Source: an uncultured Colwellia sp.
Lineage (GTDB): Bacteria > Pseudomonadota > Gammaproteobacteria > Enterobacterales > Alteromonadaceae
Direction of reading: 5' to 3'
DNA length: 20,018 nt
Assembly: GCA_913020705.1 (NCBI GenBank)
Contig: CAJWBY010000077.1
Coordinates: 1-20,018 of the forward strand
The position numbers were made by a program, and so were the translations under genes. Shown piece by piece: positions 1 to 7,316 of this stretch. Below the pieces are notes generated by a model. It did no database searches, was not told where the DNA came from, and saw nothing but the letters and a program-made list of their open reading frames with translations. The first letter of the stretch is position 1. Every line of letters begins with the position of its first letter.

Positions 1-344
1 AAGCAACAGGAAGTTATAAGAAAAAAGAAAATGAAGACTTAAACAGTATTACACAAGGATTAATCGGCAAAAAAGGCCAAGTACATGTTGAATTTTGCCA
101 TGCAATTAAAGGTGATTTTTCCGACAGTAAAGCGGTTGCAAATGCCATTGATAAAGAGATTATCGGCAATTATAAATTGTATGACAGTAACCTAACCGCT
201 TACGCCGAGCTTAACAAAGAATACACTAAGCAAAACGTCATGGATCAACTCAATAGTCGTATGTCTGAATTAACACAAGAACAGAAGCATTGGCTATTAA
301 CCATGTATGCTAATCCTGTAAGAGCTAAACAACAGTTAGACTAA
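1..344 (+). CDS. C-terminal part of a PlsC-like lysophospholipid acyltransferase (5' end outside window)
   Basis: An open frame enters the window (first full codon at base 3) and stops with TAA at 342-344, giving the last 113 residues. The visible part contains a segment reading DLNSITQGLIGKKGQVHVEF, followed by KAVANAIDKEIIGNYKLY and SNLTAYAEL. This pattern (a Gly-Lys-Gly-x-Val-x-Val/Ile-x-Phe strand, then a helix leading to an IxxNYxLxxSNxxAY motif) resembles the C-terminal region of 1-acyl-sn-glycerol-3-phosphate acyltransferase family proteins in marine bacteria and Bacteroidetes. Those enzymes transfer an acyl chain to a lysophospholipid at the inner membrane. The catalytic HX4D motif would lie upstream and cannot be checked, so the family call rests on remembered C-terminal similarity only. 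The gene ends in a strong hairpin terminator shared with the convergent gene. Confidence 0.55.
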   Translation, partial: ATGSYKKKENEDLNSITQGLIGKKGQVHVEFCHAIKGDFSDSKAVANAIDKEIIGNYKLYDSNLTAYAELNKEYTKQNVMDQLNSRMSELTQEQKHWLLTMYANPVRAKQQLD

Positions 345-362
345 TTAATATTCTCTATTTAG

Positions 363-404
363 AACAATAAAAACCGGCGCTCTTTAGCGCCGGTTTTTAT
401 TGTT
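363..404. terminator. Bidirectional intrinsic terminator between convergent genes
   Basis: Two perfectly complementary 19-nt arms (363-381 and 386-404) enclose the 4-nt loop CTTT. The GC-rich centre ACCGGCGCT/AGCGCCGGT is flanked by A-tracts on one side and T-tracts on the other, so both strands read as a hairpin with a U-rich 3' arm. It lies between the stop of the acyltransferase (344) and the stop of the lipoprotein gene (415), and fits termination of both. Confidence 0.9.
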
Positions 405-414
405 GCTAGGTCAA

Positions 415-1815
415 TTATTTTTCAATTGAAATATGATAACTCTTTATGTCGTTAACAAAAGTGCTATTACTCGCATTTTGGTAATACAGTAAATAGTTAG
501 CATAATTATTAGTGCTTTGGCTTTGAAGCAAAATAGTATTTGTTCCAAGTATAAGAGTGTCATCATTGATTATGTCATCATAACCTTCTAAAGCGGTTGT
601 TACGGGTAATTTCCCTGTAATTTCACCATAACTTTTCCATGTCACTGGCATAGGTGTGTTGGTTATAGGATCGAAACCTTGGTAGTTAACAGCTATGATC
701 GCCATTGGATAATCAGCAACATCACTATAGTCGTAGCCCCAGTCAGAGTCTATTTCTGAAAAGAAAACATCATCAACATTGGGTTTTACATCAGACGCTT
801 TTACCGCAAAGCTAGTGGTAGAAACAGCAGAGATGACTTGATGCTGGCTTGATATTTTGATGGAACCAAAAGCGGAATCAACTTCGGTAAAGACAACTTC
901 AGCATTAGACTGATAATCAGTTTCAGAAACATAAACATGACTATTAAACAAATCGACCATGTTATCATCTTCAGTTACGTTAATCGCGAAATGTTGTAAT
1001 CCAAGAAATGACTGGTGTGTAGTGAAAGCTTGATGACCATTATTTAAATTAATTTCTTCAATTCCATCAAAAGCGGCTAACTCCCAAACCTCTTCATTGT
1101 CATCATTGATAACTGTTTCGCTGAAATCTTCGATAAAACCAGCGGCTCCCAGTACATTGCTATTGTTACCAATACCTACAATAGAGAAAGAATGCGTTGG
1201 CCAACTACCATCAACAATGCGACAAGCTTCAACATTGTTAAAATGCGTGTTTTGCGAATTTATTATTTCTGTATCGGTAAAGTGTGCTGAACTGTTTACC
1301 TTAGCGATATCAGAGATGGGTGCATGAGACACTTCAACATTCTTCGTAACACATTCACAGTTTGTATTATCAATCTTCGCTGCATGTTGAGCTTGATAAA
1401 TAGCAGCCGTCGTCGCTTTTACTTGATGAAAACTCACAAAATCTAAACCTTCAGCCTTTCCAGTTTGCTGTGTTTTAGCCGCGATTGTATAGTTTATTAA
1501 TTCGCTGTCTCCTGAGAAGCTAAAAATACCACTAGCATCAGGTTGCAATATTTCAACCACACTCCAATCACTGTTTTGAATAAACAATTCAACATCAACA
1601 AATGGCAATTTTTCACCACATTTATTCGTTAGTGTAGACGTTAATGAAAATGCATAACTTTTAGGTACGGTTGGTGTTGTAGCTGCACTATCTCCACCTC
1701 CTCCTCCACATGCCTGAAGACTTCCGAATAAAGATAAAAGTAACAATGCTTTTTTATGTTGTTGCAACAAAGAAGTGTTGAGAGTTATTTCTGACTTAAA
1801 TAGTTTGTTTAGCAT
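415..1815 (-). CDS. Predicted lipoprotein of unknown function with poly-Gly linker
   Basis: 466 residues, ATG start. The N-terminus has a basic stretch, a hydrophobic core (KKALLLLSLFGS) and a lipobox LQAC with Cys36, followed directly by five glycines and a Ser/Ala/Thr/Pro-rich tether. This is the usual look of surface or periplasmic lipoproteins in Shewanella and Colwellia relatives. About 20 residues precede the hydrophobic core, which is long, so translation could start further in at a TTG near codon 16-17; no clear Shine-Dalgarno decides it. The mature part is acidic and rich in Asn, Asp, Ser and Thr. It has a Cys pair CEC near residue 153 and another Cys near 198, which might form disulfides. 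I recognise no catalytic motif or named domain. The gene stands alone, with terminators on both sides. No function is assigned. Confidence 0.75.
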   Translation of the reverse strand: MLNKLFKSEITLNTSLLQQHKKALLLLSLFGSLQACGGGGGDSAATTPTVPKSYAFSLTSTLTNKCGEKLPFVDVELFIQNSDWSVVEILQPDASGIFSFSGDSELINYTIAAKTQQTGKAEGLDFVSFHQVKATTAAIYQAQHAAKIDNTNCECVTKNVEVSHAPISDIAKVNSSAHFTDTEIINSQNTHFNNVEACRIVDGSWPTHSFSIVGIGNNSNVLGAAGFIEDFSETVINDDNEEVWELAAFDGIEEINLNNGHQAFTTHQSFLGLQHFAINVTEDDNMVDLFNSHVYVSETDYQSNAEVVFTEVDSAFGSIKISSQHQVISAVSTTSFAVKASDVKPNVDDVFFSEIDSDWGYDYSDVADYPMAIIAVNYQGFDPITNTPMPVTWKSYGEITGKLPVTTALEGYDDIINDDTLILGTNTILLQSQSTNNYANYLLYYQNASNSTFVNDIKSYHISIEK

Positions 1816-1935
1816 TTGAAGAGTTTTTCCGAGTTTAGCGTTCCATTAAAACAATTATAAAGTAATCATCAGCAAGACTGAAAGCAATATTATTTACTAG
1901 GATGAAATTCGTAATAAAAAAATTTACACGTATAT

Positions 1936-1964
1936 ATAAAAAAGACCAGCAAATGCTGATCTTT
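1936..1964 (-). terminator. Intrinsic terminator of the M18 peptidase gene
   Basis: Read on the minus strand, the RNA has 10-nt arms AAAGAUCAGC and GCUGGUCUUU around an AUUU loop. The stem is complete with one U-G wobble and is followed by a run of six U. The wobble is a C-A mismatch in plus-strand RNA, so it should work mainly on the minus strand, just after the stop at 1989. Confidence 0.8.
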
Positions 1965-1988
1965 TAGTGGTTTTAATAAAAGTTAAGT

Positions 1989-3428
1989 TTATTTTTGCTG
2001 ATAGAAAGCAGACATTGCTTTGTACAATGAATATAAATCAACCTTTGAACCCACAGCATAAGGTGAGTGAATTGACAAAATAGGCACGCCAAAATCAATC
2101 ACTTCCATATTGTCGTTCGACAAATCGCTACCAATAGTTCCACCAGAAGCTTTACCTTTGTATGTAGACGTTTGCCATTTAATTTTGTTGTTATCTAAAT
2201 AGTTACGTGTCCACGCCATATATTCAGAATTAGCATTAAAACCACCACCGTAAAGTTTCAAGTTAATACCGTTACCTAAACGTGGAGCATTACCTAATTC
2301 CCAAACCCCCGCCCAACTTGGATTAACACCTGGATTTACATCAGCAGAAATAACTTTAGTATTACGCAAAACTTTTCGTAATTGGTAATCGTTATACTTG
2401 TCACCTTTTTGGTTGTAAAGCAGTCCACTGATCATATCTACGAGGTACGATGAACTTGCGCCAGTATTATTAATGTTGCCCACTTCTTCATTATCAACTA
2501 AAAAAGCAATAGAAGTGAATTCTGGGATTTTTTGTTCAAATATCGCTGTAACAGCAGCAATTGAACTGGCTTTATCATCTTGCCCATAAGCGGCAATCAT
2601 ACTGCGATCAAAGCCTACATCACGTGGTTTAGTCGCTGGTACTAAGGCCAATTCAGCTGAAACTAAATCTTCAACAGAAATGTCATATTCAGTTTTTAAG
2701 AAATCAACAATTAATTCTTTAACTGTTTTATCTAAATCAGGTTTAGCGGCGATGATAACGTCAAGCTCTTCTTTTTTAATCACATCACGACTTTTACGAC
2801 TTCTGTTTGGATGGTCAACGTGTGGCGCTAAGTCAGGCACCAAGAAAATGGGATCACTTTCATCAAAACCAACTGAAATATTAACAACTGTGCCATCCTT
2901 TTTATCAACACGACCAACAAGTGCTAAAGGGATATTTACCCATTGATACGTTTTAATACCGCCATGAACATAAGTTTGTAACATTGCAAAATTTTGCTTT
3001 TCATAAAGAGGACGACCTTTTAATTCTAGGCGTGGAGAATCTATATGAGCACCAACTATGCGAGTGCCTTGCTCAAGATCTTTCTTGCCCATCACAATTA
3101 ATGAGATAGTGCGGTCACGATTCACGTCATAAAAACGTGCGCCAGGTTTTAAATTACTGTTTTCTGTTAAACGTTTAAAGCCCTGCTTTTCTGCACGTTC
3201 AATTGTTTCAGTAACAAATGTTAACTCTGTAGGGGTTTTATAAATAAACGTTTTGTAATCAGTTGCGTACTTTTCAACGGCCGCTAATTCATTTTCAGAT
3301 AGATTCAACCAGCTTGAAGGTGATTTTTTTTCTTCTTTGTCTTTATCAGAAGTTTCTGCATAACTATTACCCGTAAAGACAATAGCACCAATGATAGCGA
3401 TGCTTGTAAGTGTTCTTTTTATGTTCAT
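1989..3428 (-). CDS. M18-family zinc aminopeptidase with a signal peptide (probably periplasmic)
   Basis: 479 residues. The M18 (aminopeptidase I/DNPEP-like) fold is shown by conserved metal-ligand blocks in order: GAHIDSPRL (His128), YGQDDKASS (Asp284/285), VDNEEVGN (Glu314 general base, Glu315 ligand), SADVNPG (Asp363) and SIHSPYAVGS (His454). These enzymes remove N-terminal, often acidic or neutral, residues from peptides using two zinc ions. Most M18 enzymes are cytosolic. Here the first 25 residues form a clear Sec-type signal peptide (basic MNIKR, hydrophobic core, then NSYA before ETSD), followed by a charged linker, so export to the periplasm is inferred. The ATG has an A/G-rich Shine-Dalgarno-like stretch just upstream and a good sigma70-like promoter. 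It is monocistronic with its own terminator. All ligands are present, so it is probably active. Confidence 0.92.
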   Translation of the reverse strand: MNIKRTLTSIAIIGAIVFTGNSYAETSDKDKEEKKSPSSWLNLSENELAAVEKYATDYKTFIYKTPTELTFVTETIERAEKQGFKRLTENSNLKPGARFYDVNRDRTISLIVMGKKDLEQGTRIVGAHIDSPRLELKGRPLYEKQNFAMLQTYVHGGIKTYQWVNIPLALVGRVDKKDGTVVNISVGFDESDPIFLVPDLAPHVDHPNRSRKSRDVIKKEELDVIIAAKPDLDKTVKELIVDFLKTEYDISVEDLVSAELALVPATKPRDVGFDRSMIAAYGQDDKASSIAAVTAIFEQKIPEFTSIAFLVDNEEVGNINNTGASSSYLVDMISGLLYNQKGDKYNDYQLRKVLRNTKVISADVNPGVNPSWAGVWELGNAPRLGNGINLKLYGGGFNANSEYMAWTRNYLDNNKIKWQTSTYKGKASGGTIGSDLSNDNMEVIDFGVPILSIHSPYAVGSKVDLYSLYKAMSAFYQQK

Positions 3429-3459
3429 TATTGTTTCTTTTAATTAATGGCTATTAACC

Positions 3460-3489
3460 ATGATAATGAGAAATGGCTCATGCTGACAA
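3460..3489 (-). promoter_or_regulatory. Likely sigma70 promoter of the M18 peptidase gene
   Basis: On the minus strand, TTGTCA (3489-3484, 5 of 6 matches to the -35 consensus) is followed after 18 bases by TATCAT (3465-3460, 5 of 6 to the -10 consensus). The start point would be about 25 bases upstream of the ATG at 3428. This is pattern matching only. Confidence 0.45.
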
Positions 3490-3572
3490 GTATTATCCGT
3501 TTGAACAGATAGAAAACGAGGTGAACGTCCTTATTTAAATATTTTTATAATCTTTTTTTCCTTATTTGACCG

Positions 3573-5003
3573 TTACACGCTTTTATTGACTGGTTCCATC
3601 TGAGAAATAACATAATCCACTGAACGACGTAACATTACAGGTGCAATATAATGTCGATGTACTAAATCGATGGCTGTCATATATATTCTTCCAAAGAAAT
3701 TTTCACAATGAACACGATTATCAAGACTGAACATTATGTGGCTATCGTTTATCACTTCAACCCTTATGCAAGATCTGAACTTTAAATGTTTGTCATTGGC
3801 GCCAAGAATAACCTGCGACACTGTGCATGTATCATTAGAACGTTGATTCAGTACAGGATATTTATTAGCAAATAAATTACTTGTATCTTCAGATAACAAA
3901 GAAGATACCGGACACCCAAGAGGGGATGTTCTTAGCCCAAAAGGTTTTACAATCATATTACGTGCCATCATCAATTTAGAGACACCTTTAGGTGAATTTA
4001 TTAAAAAGCCTTCCAGCATTATTTCTAATAATTGCTCTGGATTAAGCCCTTTAAAATGTTTTGCATTAACGGTTATCGAAAATGAATCTTCGTGGTGTAC
4101 AAATTCATTAGCTAAATGCTCAAGCAATAACGAATTTTTAGGGAGAGTATTCAAGGGTTTAACCATTTTGGTTGCGTTAGTTTGAGAGACATATCCACTA
4201 GACTTATACCACCCACCCCAAATACCGCGAAACACACCAGCCGTACCTCTAACTGTGTCACATACTTTTCGATGAAATGTGCCTGTGGGAGCATCTAGTG
4301 AAAGCGTAGTGGTCTTCACCATATGTTCTTGAAATGCACTCGATTGAATGTATTCAGATAATTCAAAAGGTAAAATTTCAGTAAGCGAAGGAATGTCAGC
4401 CTCATTATCTATAATTTTTCTTTTCATTTCTTCTGATAAGTTTCCACCCAGTTCATCTGTATGACAAGACAACGCAAAAAATACAGGGTGCAGTGTATTT
4501 TTAGACAACGGCCAAAACTGGTGCCATGTATCTCCTCCAAAGCGAACCGTGAACATACAATCTGGCGGGACGTTAATAAAATGTAATTTATCGATAAATG
4601 TATGAGGCGTGTCCTTGATCTCATCAGATGTGGCTGTAGAAAATCTCAATTGAGCCCCGCCACTACCAGATACTGCAGTAAAAATACGGTGGCCAGCATG
4701 TTTATGGAATGGATGTCCTGTTGGTCCAACAATAAATGAATACAATGAGGTTGTATCACCTAATACATAGTTGGTACCTGCCAGTTTTGCGGAAGGCTCT
4801 TCAAGCTCGTCGACAAAATCAATGTGGCACTTTTGCCTTGATGCAATACTCTCATATAAATGGTTACCCGCACCATGGCCTAGTTGCGCAATTAATGACA
4901 CTTCAATGGGGAGCATGTTGGAATCACTAGGAATATATACCGACGGAAAAGTATCGATAATTTTGGTTAAGTGTTCTCTTTGTAAAGCCTTATTATCTAT
5001 CAT
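3573..5003 (-). CDS. Cupin-like N-terminal region fused to a DUF2867-like domain
   Basis: 476 residues, no signal peptide or membrane segment. Roughly residues 70-185 look like a single cupin-type beta barrel. A histidine cluster HPFHKHAGHR (His97, His100, His102, His105) is followed about 60 residues later by GGDTWHQFW with His161, the spacing expected for metal-binding cupin motifs 1 and 2. Residues about 295-468 resemble DUF2867: SKLMMARNMIVKPFGLRTSP, then VILGANDKHLKFR, then a stretch ending NFFGRIYMTAIDLVHRHYIAP. DUF2867 proteins are often small uncharacterised proteins or tails of NAD(P)-binding proteins. The pairing with a cupin is unfamiliar to me. The linker (about 200-290) contains a Gly/Trp-rich GVFRGIWGGWYKSSGY segment. 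The gene is flanked by about 140 and 170 bp of intergenic DNA, so it appears monocistronic. No substrate can be named; metal-dependent small-molecule chemistry or sensing is only a guess. Confidence 0.7.
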   Translation of the reverse strand: MIDNKALQREHLTKIIDTFPSVYIPSDSNMLPIEVSLIAQLGHGAGNHLYESIASRQKCHIDFVDELEEPSAKLAGTNYVLGDTTSLYSFIVGPTGHPFHKHAGHRIFTAVSGSGGAQLRFSTATSDEIKDTPHTFIDKLHFINVPPDCMFTVRFGGDTWHQFWPLSKNTLHPVFFALSCHTDELGGNLSEEMKRKIIDNEADIPSLTEILPFELSEYIQSSAFQEHMVKTTTLSLDAPTGTFHRKVCDTVRGTAGVFRGIWGGWYKSSGYVSQTNATKMVKPLNTLPKNSLLLEHLANEFVHHEDSFSITVNAKHFKGLNPEQLLEIMLEGFLINSPKGVSKLMMARNMIVKPFGLRTSPLGCPVSSLLSEDTSNLFANKYPVLNQRSNDTCTVSQVILGANDKHLKFRSCIRVEVINDSHIMFSLDNRVHCENFFGRIYMTAIDLVHRHYIAPVMLRRSVDYVISQMEPVNKSV

Positions 5004-5134
5004 TTCATTATTCTACTTTATTCGTTTGTACACCAATTCAAGGCTTGATATTGATACCAAAAGCTTCCGCTTAGCGCACAAAGTGATCATTAAAATATAT
5101 GAGTTTTAGTAAAGAATTTTATTGTTCTCCTACA

Positions 5135-5162
5135 GCCACGTTCACATGCATGTGAACGTGGC
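5135..5162. repeat. Perfect 28-bp palindrome downstream of kdsB
   Basis: GCCACGTTCACATG is followed at once by its exact reverse complement, so the arms are 14 nt with no spacer. It starts 14 bases after the kdsB stop and lies about 130 bases upstream of the cupin-DUF2867 start. Neither strand has a U-run after it, so it is not a canonical intrinsic terminator. It may be a 3'-end RNA hairpin, a Rho-independent stop of unusual type, or a protein-binding site. Its core TTCACAT-GC-ATGTGAA recurs with one centre change in the repeats near 19000. Confidence 0.85.
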
Positions 5163-5175
5163 ATATTGCATAGAA

Positions 5176-5955
5176 TTAAAGCGTTAAAGCATACGCTCTA
5201 GCTTTCTCTAGGTCTTCTGGAGTATCAACACCTTCAACATCTAAACGCGTCTCTGCAACAGCAACATGAATTCTCTCGCCCTGCCATAACACTCTTAATT
5301 GTTCTAAAGATTCAATCTGTTCTAATTGACTGGCTGGCCATTGGACGTAGTCTTTAATAAAACCAGCACGATAGGCATAAATGCCAATATGTCTTAAATA
5401 AAAGTCACCAATAGATGCCACATTATCTTCATTAAGAAAACGAGCTCTGTCGTAAGGAATGGTTGAACGGCTAAAGTACATCGCGTATCCATCCTTATCC
5501 GTAAGTACTTTTACTGCATTCGGGTTAAAGGCTTCTTCAACATCATGAATATGCACAGCAAGTGTTGCCATTCTAGCTTGTTGTTGATTTGTTCTTTGCT
5601 GATTCGCTAAGTTTCGTGCAACTTGAGTAATATTTTCTGCTGGAATGAAAGGTTCATCCCCTTGCACATTAACAATAACTTGGTCATTATCGAAATCATA
5701 AATTTCCATAACTTCAGCCAAACGCTCTGTTCCTGATTGATGGTCAGCACGAGTTCGACAAACTTCTCCTCCAAAGGCAGTAACTATTTTCGCGACCTCT
5801 TCGTTATCTGTCGCAACAATCACTTGGCTGGCACCACTTTTTTGCGCTTTTTCAACAACCCATTGGATCATGGGTTTACCGTTAATATCTGCTAATACTT
5901 TCCCAGGTAAACGAGACGATTCAAATCGAGCTGGAATTACAACAACAAAAGACAT
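5176..5955 (-). CDS. kdsB: 3-deoxy-manno-octulosonate cytidylyltransferase (CMP-Kdo synthetase)
   Basis: 259 residues, close to the usual 245-260. It joins CTP and Kdo to give CMP-Kdo and pyrophosphate in the cytoplasm, the activation step before Kdo is added to lipid A. Family motifs are in order: the nucleotide-binding loop [13 protein letters not shown] (residues 7-19), ATDNEEV (48-54), [10 protein letters not shown] (72-81), VQGDEPFI (97-104, with the metal-binding Asp), STIPYDR (about 164-170), HIGIYAYR (189-196) and the final [13 protein letters not shown] (238-250). The ATG is preceded by a good GGAG-like Shine-Dalgarno. It is the last gene of the comEC-msbA-lpxK-ycaR-kdsB run, 22 bp behind ycaR, so it is almost certainly co-transcribed and possibly coupled with it. 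Nothing is odd about the protein. Confidence 0.97.
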   Translation of the reverse strand: MSFVVVIPARFESSRLPGKVLADINGKPMIQWVVEKAQKSGASQVIVATDNEEVAKIVTAFGGEVCRTRADHQSGTERLAEVMEIYDFDNDQVIVNVQGDEPFIPAENITQVARNLANQQRTNQQQARMATLAVHIHDVEEAFNPNAVKVLTDKDGYAMYFSRSTIPYDRARFLNEDNVASIGDFYLRHIGIYAYRAGFIKDYVQWPASQLEQIESLEQLRVLWQGERIHVAVAETRLDVEGVDTPEDLEKARAYALTL

Positions 5956-5977
5956 TTAATTCTCCTAGTATATTCGC

Positions 5978-6157
5978 TTAATCGCTTTCAGTAAGTCGGC
6001 GTGCTTCACTCTCTAGCAATACTGGGATACCTGCTTCGATAGCGTAAGCGAGTCGGTCGAACTTACAGATGAGTTCTTGCTGTTCTTTATTGTAATCTAG
6101 TTTGCCTTTGCATACCGGACAAGCCAATATTTCCATTAGTTTCACATCAAATGCCAT
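5978..6157 (-). CDS. ycaR: Trm112-family small protein YcaR
   Basis: 59 residues from the preferred ATG. The sequence [48 protein letters not shown] closely follows E. coli YcaR (about 60 aa) and the Trm112/UPF0434 family. One CPxC pair is present, but the second Cys pair of zinc-binding Trm112 relatives is not, apart from a single Cys in ELICKF. An in-frame ATG two codons upstream (6163) exists, but the Shine-Dalgarno AAGAGA would touch it. That motif sits about 7 bases before the ATG at 6157, so the shorter form is chosen. The gene lies between lpxK and kdsB, as in enterics. In other organisms Trm112 proteins are partners that stabilise methyltransferases; the role of YcaR itself is not settled. 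Confidence 0.93.
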   Translation of the reverse strand: MAFDVKLMEILACPVCKGKLDYNKEQQELICKFDRLAYAIEAGIPVLLESEARRLTESD

Positions 6158-6200
6158 AATCATTCTCTTTTTTATGAGTTTATTTGTTCTTAATTTAGCG

Positions 6201-7295
6201 CTAGCGGAACTTTAGTTTAGCCTTAATACGGCTAAGTTTTTCTGCTTTTATTTTGTCAAATAATGCATCCAATAATGGCATTATTTGTTTATATTCAATT
6301 TGTGCATCAACAGGTAAATACCACCAGTTGTCTTTAGCAAAAGACGTACATTTAACCGCATCTTTTTCTGTCATCAACAATGGGATTTCATCAGAAAATC
6401 TAACGAATTGTGACTCATTATAATGCTGGTGATCAACAAAACCTACCGACTCTTCTATGCTAAAACCAAAATCAGATAATGTTTTAAAAAAACGAGATGG
6501 ATCGCCAATTCCGGCGAGGGCATTGACATGGTTATTTTGGTCGTTCGAATTTTCATTACACATATGATGAAAGTCGGCTATTAACATACGTTGATTGGTC
6601 TTCAAATTAACGACACTTGTAGCCATTAACTTCATAGAAACATGAGGGACATTTGAATGGTAAGTTTCTTTTGTTTTTGACGTACTTTCACCATTAAAAA
6701 TAAGTGCATCAACCGTTTTTAGCCGCCATACACCTTCCCGTAATGGGCCTGCGGGTAATAAAAAACCATTACCAAACTTTCGCTTATTATCGATTACAAT
6801 GATTTCAAAATCACGTTCCAAACGATAGTGCTGCAAACCATCATCAGCAATAATAATTTCACAACCTTGTTTCATTAATAACTGCGCATTTAAGACTCGA
6901 TCTCCACCGACAACAACAGGAACATCATGGCGTTTATAGATCAAAAACGGCTCATCTCCAGCTTCATAAGCACTACTTGTCTCGTTGAGCAAATAGGGAT
7001 AATGTGGTGCTTTGCCACCATACCCTCGACTGATCACACCTACTTTCATGCCTTTCGCTAAACATTGTTCAATTAAATATAAAACTACCGGCGTTTTTCC
7101 ATTACCGCCAATACCAATATTTCCTACGACAACAACGGGTACATCAACAGAAAATGATTTGAAAAAATAGTATTGGAAACACATACGACGAAATACTGAT
7201 AAGAGCCAAAAAACAAGCGTAAAAGGTAGTAACAGCGGTACAATCAACCATTTAGCAGGATGTCTATAAAACCAAACTTTTTCAATTAAACGCAT
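6201..7295 (-). CDS. lpxK: Tetraacyldisaccharide 4'-kinase
   Basis: 364 residues, slightly longer than the usual 325-340. It transfers the gamma-phosphate of ATP to the 4' position of the tetraacyl disaccharide, forming lipid IVA at the cytoplasmic face of the inner membrane. A single N-terminal membrane helix (about residues 17-36) is followed by the P-loop [13 protein letters not shown] (57-69), VISRGYGG (87-94), DEPFLI (114-119), GGDRV (130-134) and the family motif [10 protein letters not shown] (150-159). [16 protein letters not shown] (173-188) is also typical. The extra length is mostly in the middle and C-terminal parts and holds a [13 protein letters not shown] segment. The ATG has AAGGT about 6 bases upstream. 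It sits 21 bp after msbA and 43 bp before ycaR in the same operon. Confidence 0.96.
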   Translation of the reverse strand: MRLIEKVWFYRHPAKWLIVPLLLPFTLVFWLLSVFRRMCFQYYFFKSFSVDVPVVVVGNIGIGGNGKTPVVLYLIEQCLAKGMKVGVISRGYGGKAPHYPYLLNETSSAYEAGDEPFLIYKRHDVPVVVGGDRVLNAQLLMKQGCEIIIADDGLQHYRLERDFEIIVIDNKRKFGNGFLLPAGPLREGVWRLKTVDALIFNGESTSKTKETYHSNVPHVSMKLMATSVVNLKTNQRMLIADFHHMCNENSNDQNNHVNALAGIGDPSRFFKTLSDFGFSIEESVGFVDHQHYNESQFVRFSDEIPLLMTEKDAVKCTSFAKDNWWYLPVDAQIEYKQIMPLLDALFDKIKAEKLSRIKAKLKFR

Positions 7296-7316
7296 AAAAT
7301 ACCTTATATATCATTT

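Noticed and set aside
4736..5109. Two plus-strand open frames opposite the 5' end of the cupin-DUF2867 gene
   Set aside because: They overlap each other and the coding minus strand, lack Shine-Dalgarno sequences and resemble no protein; they are shadows of the real gene.
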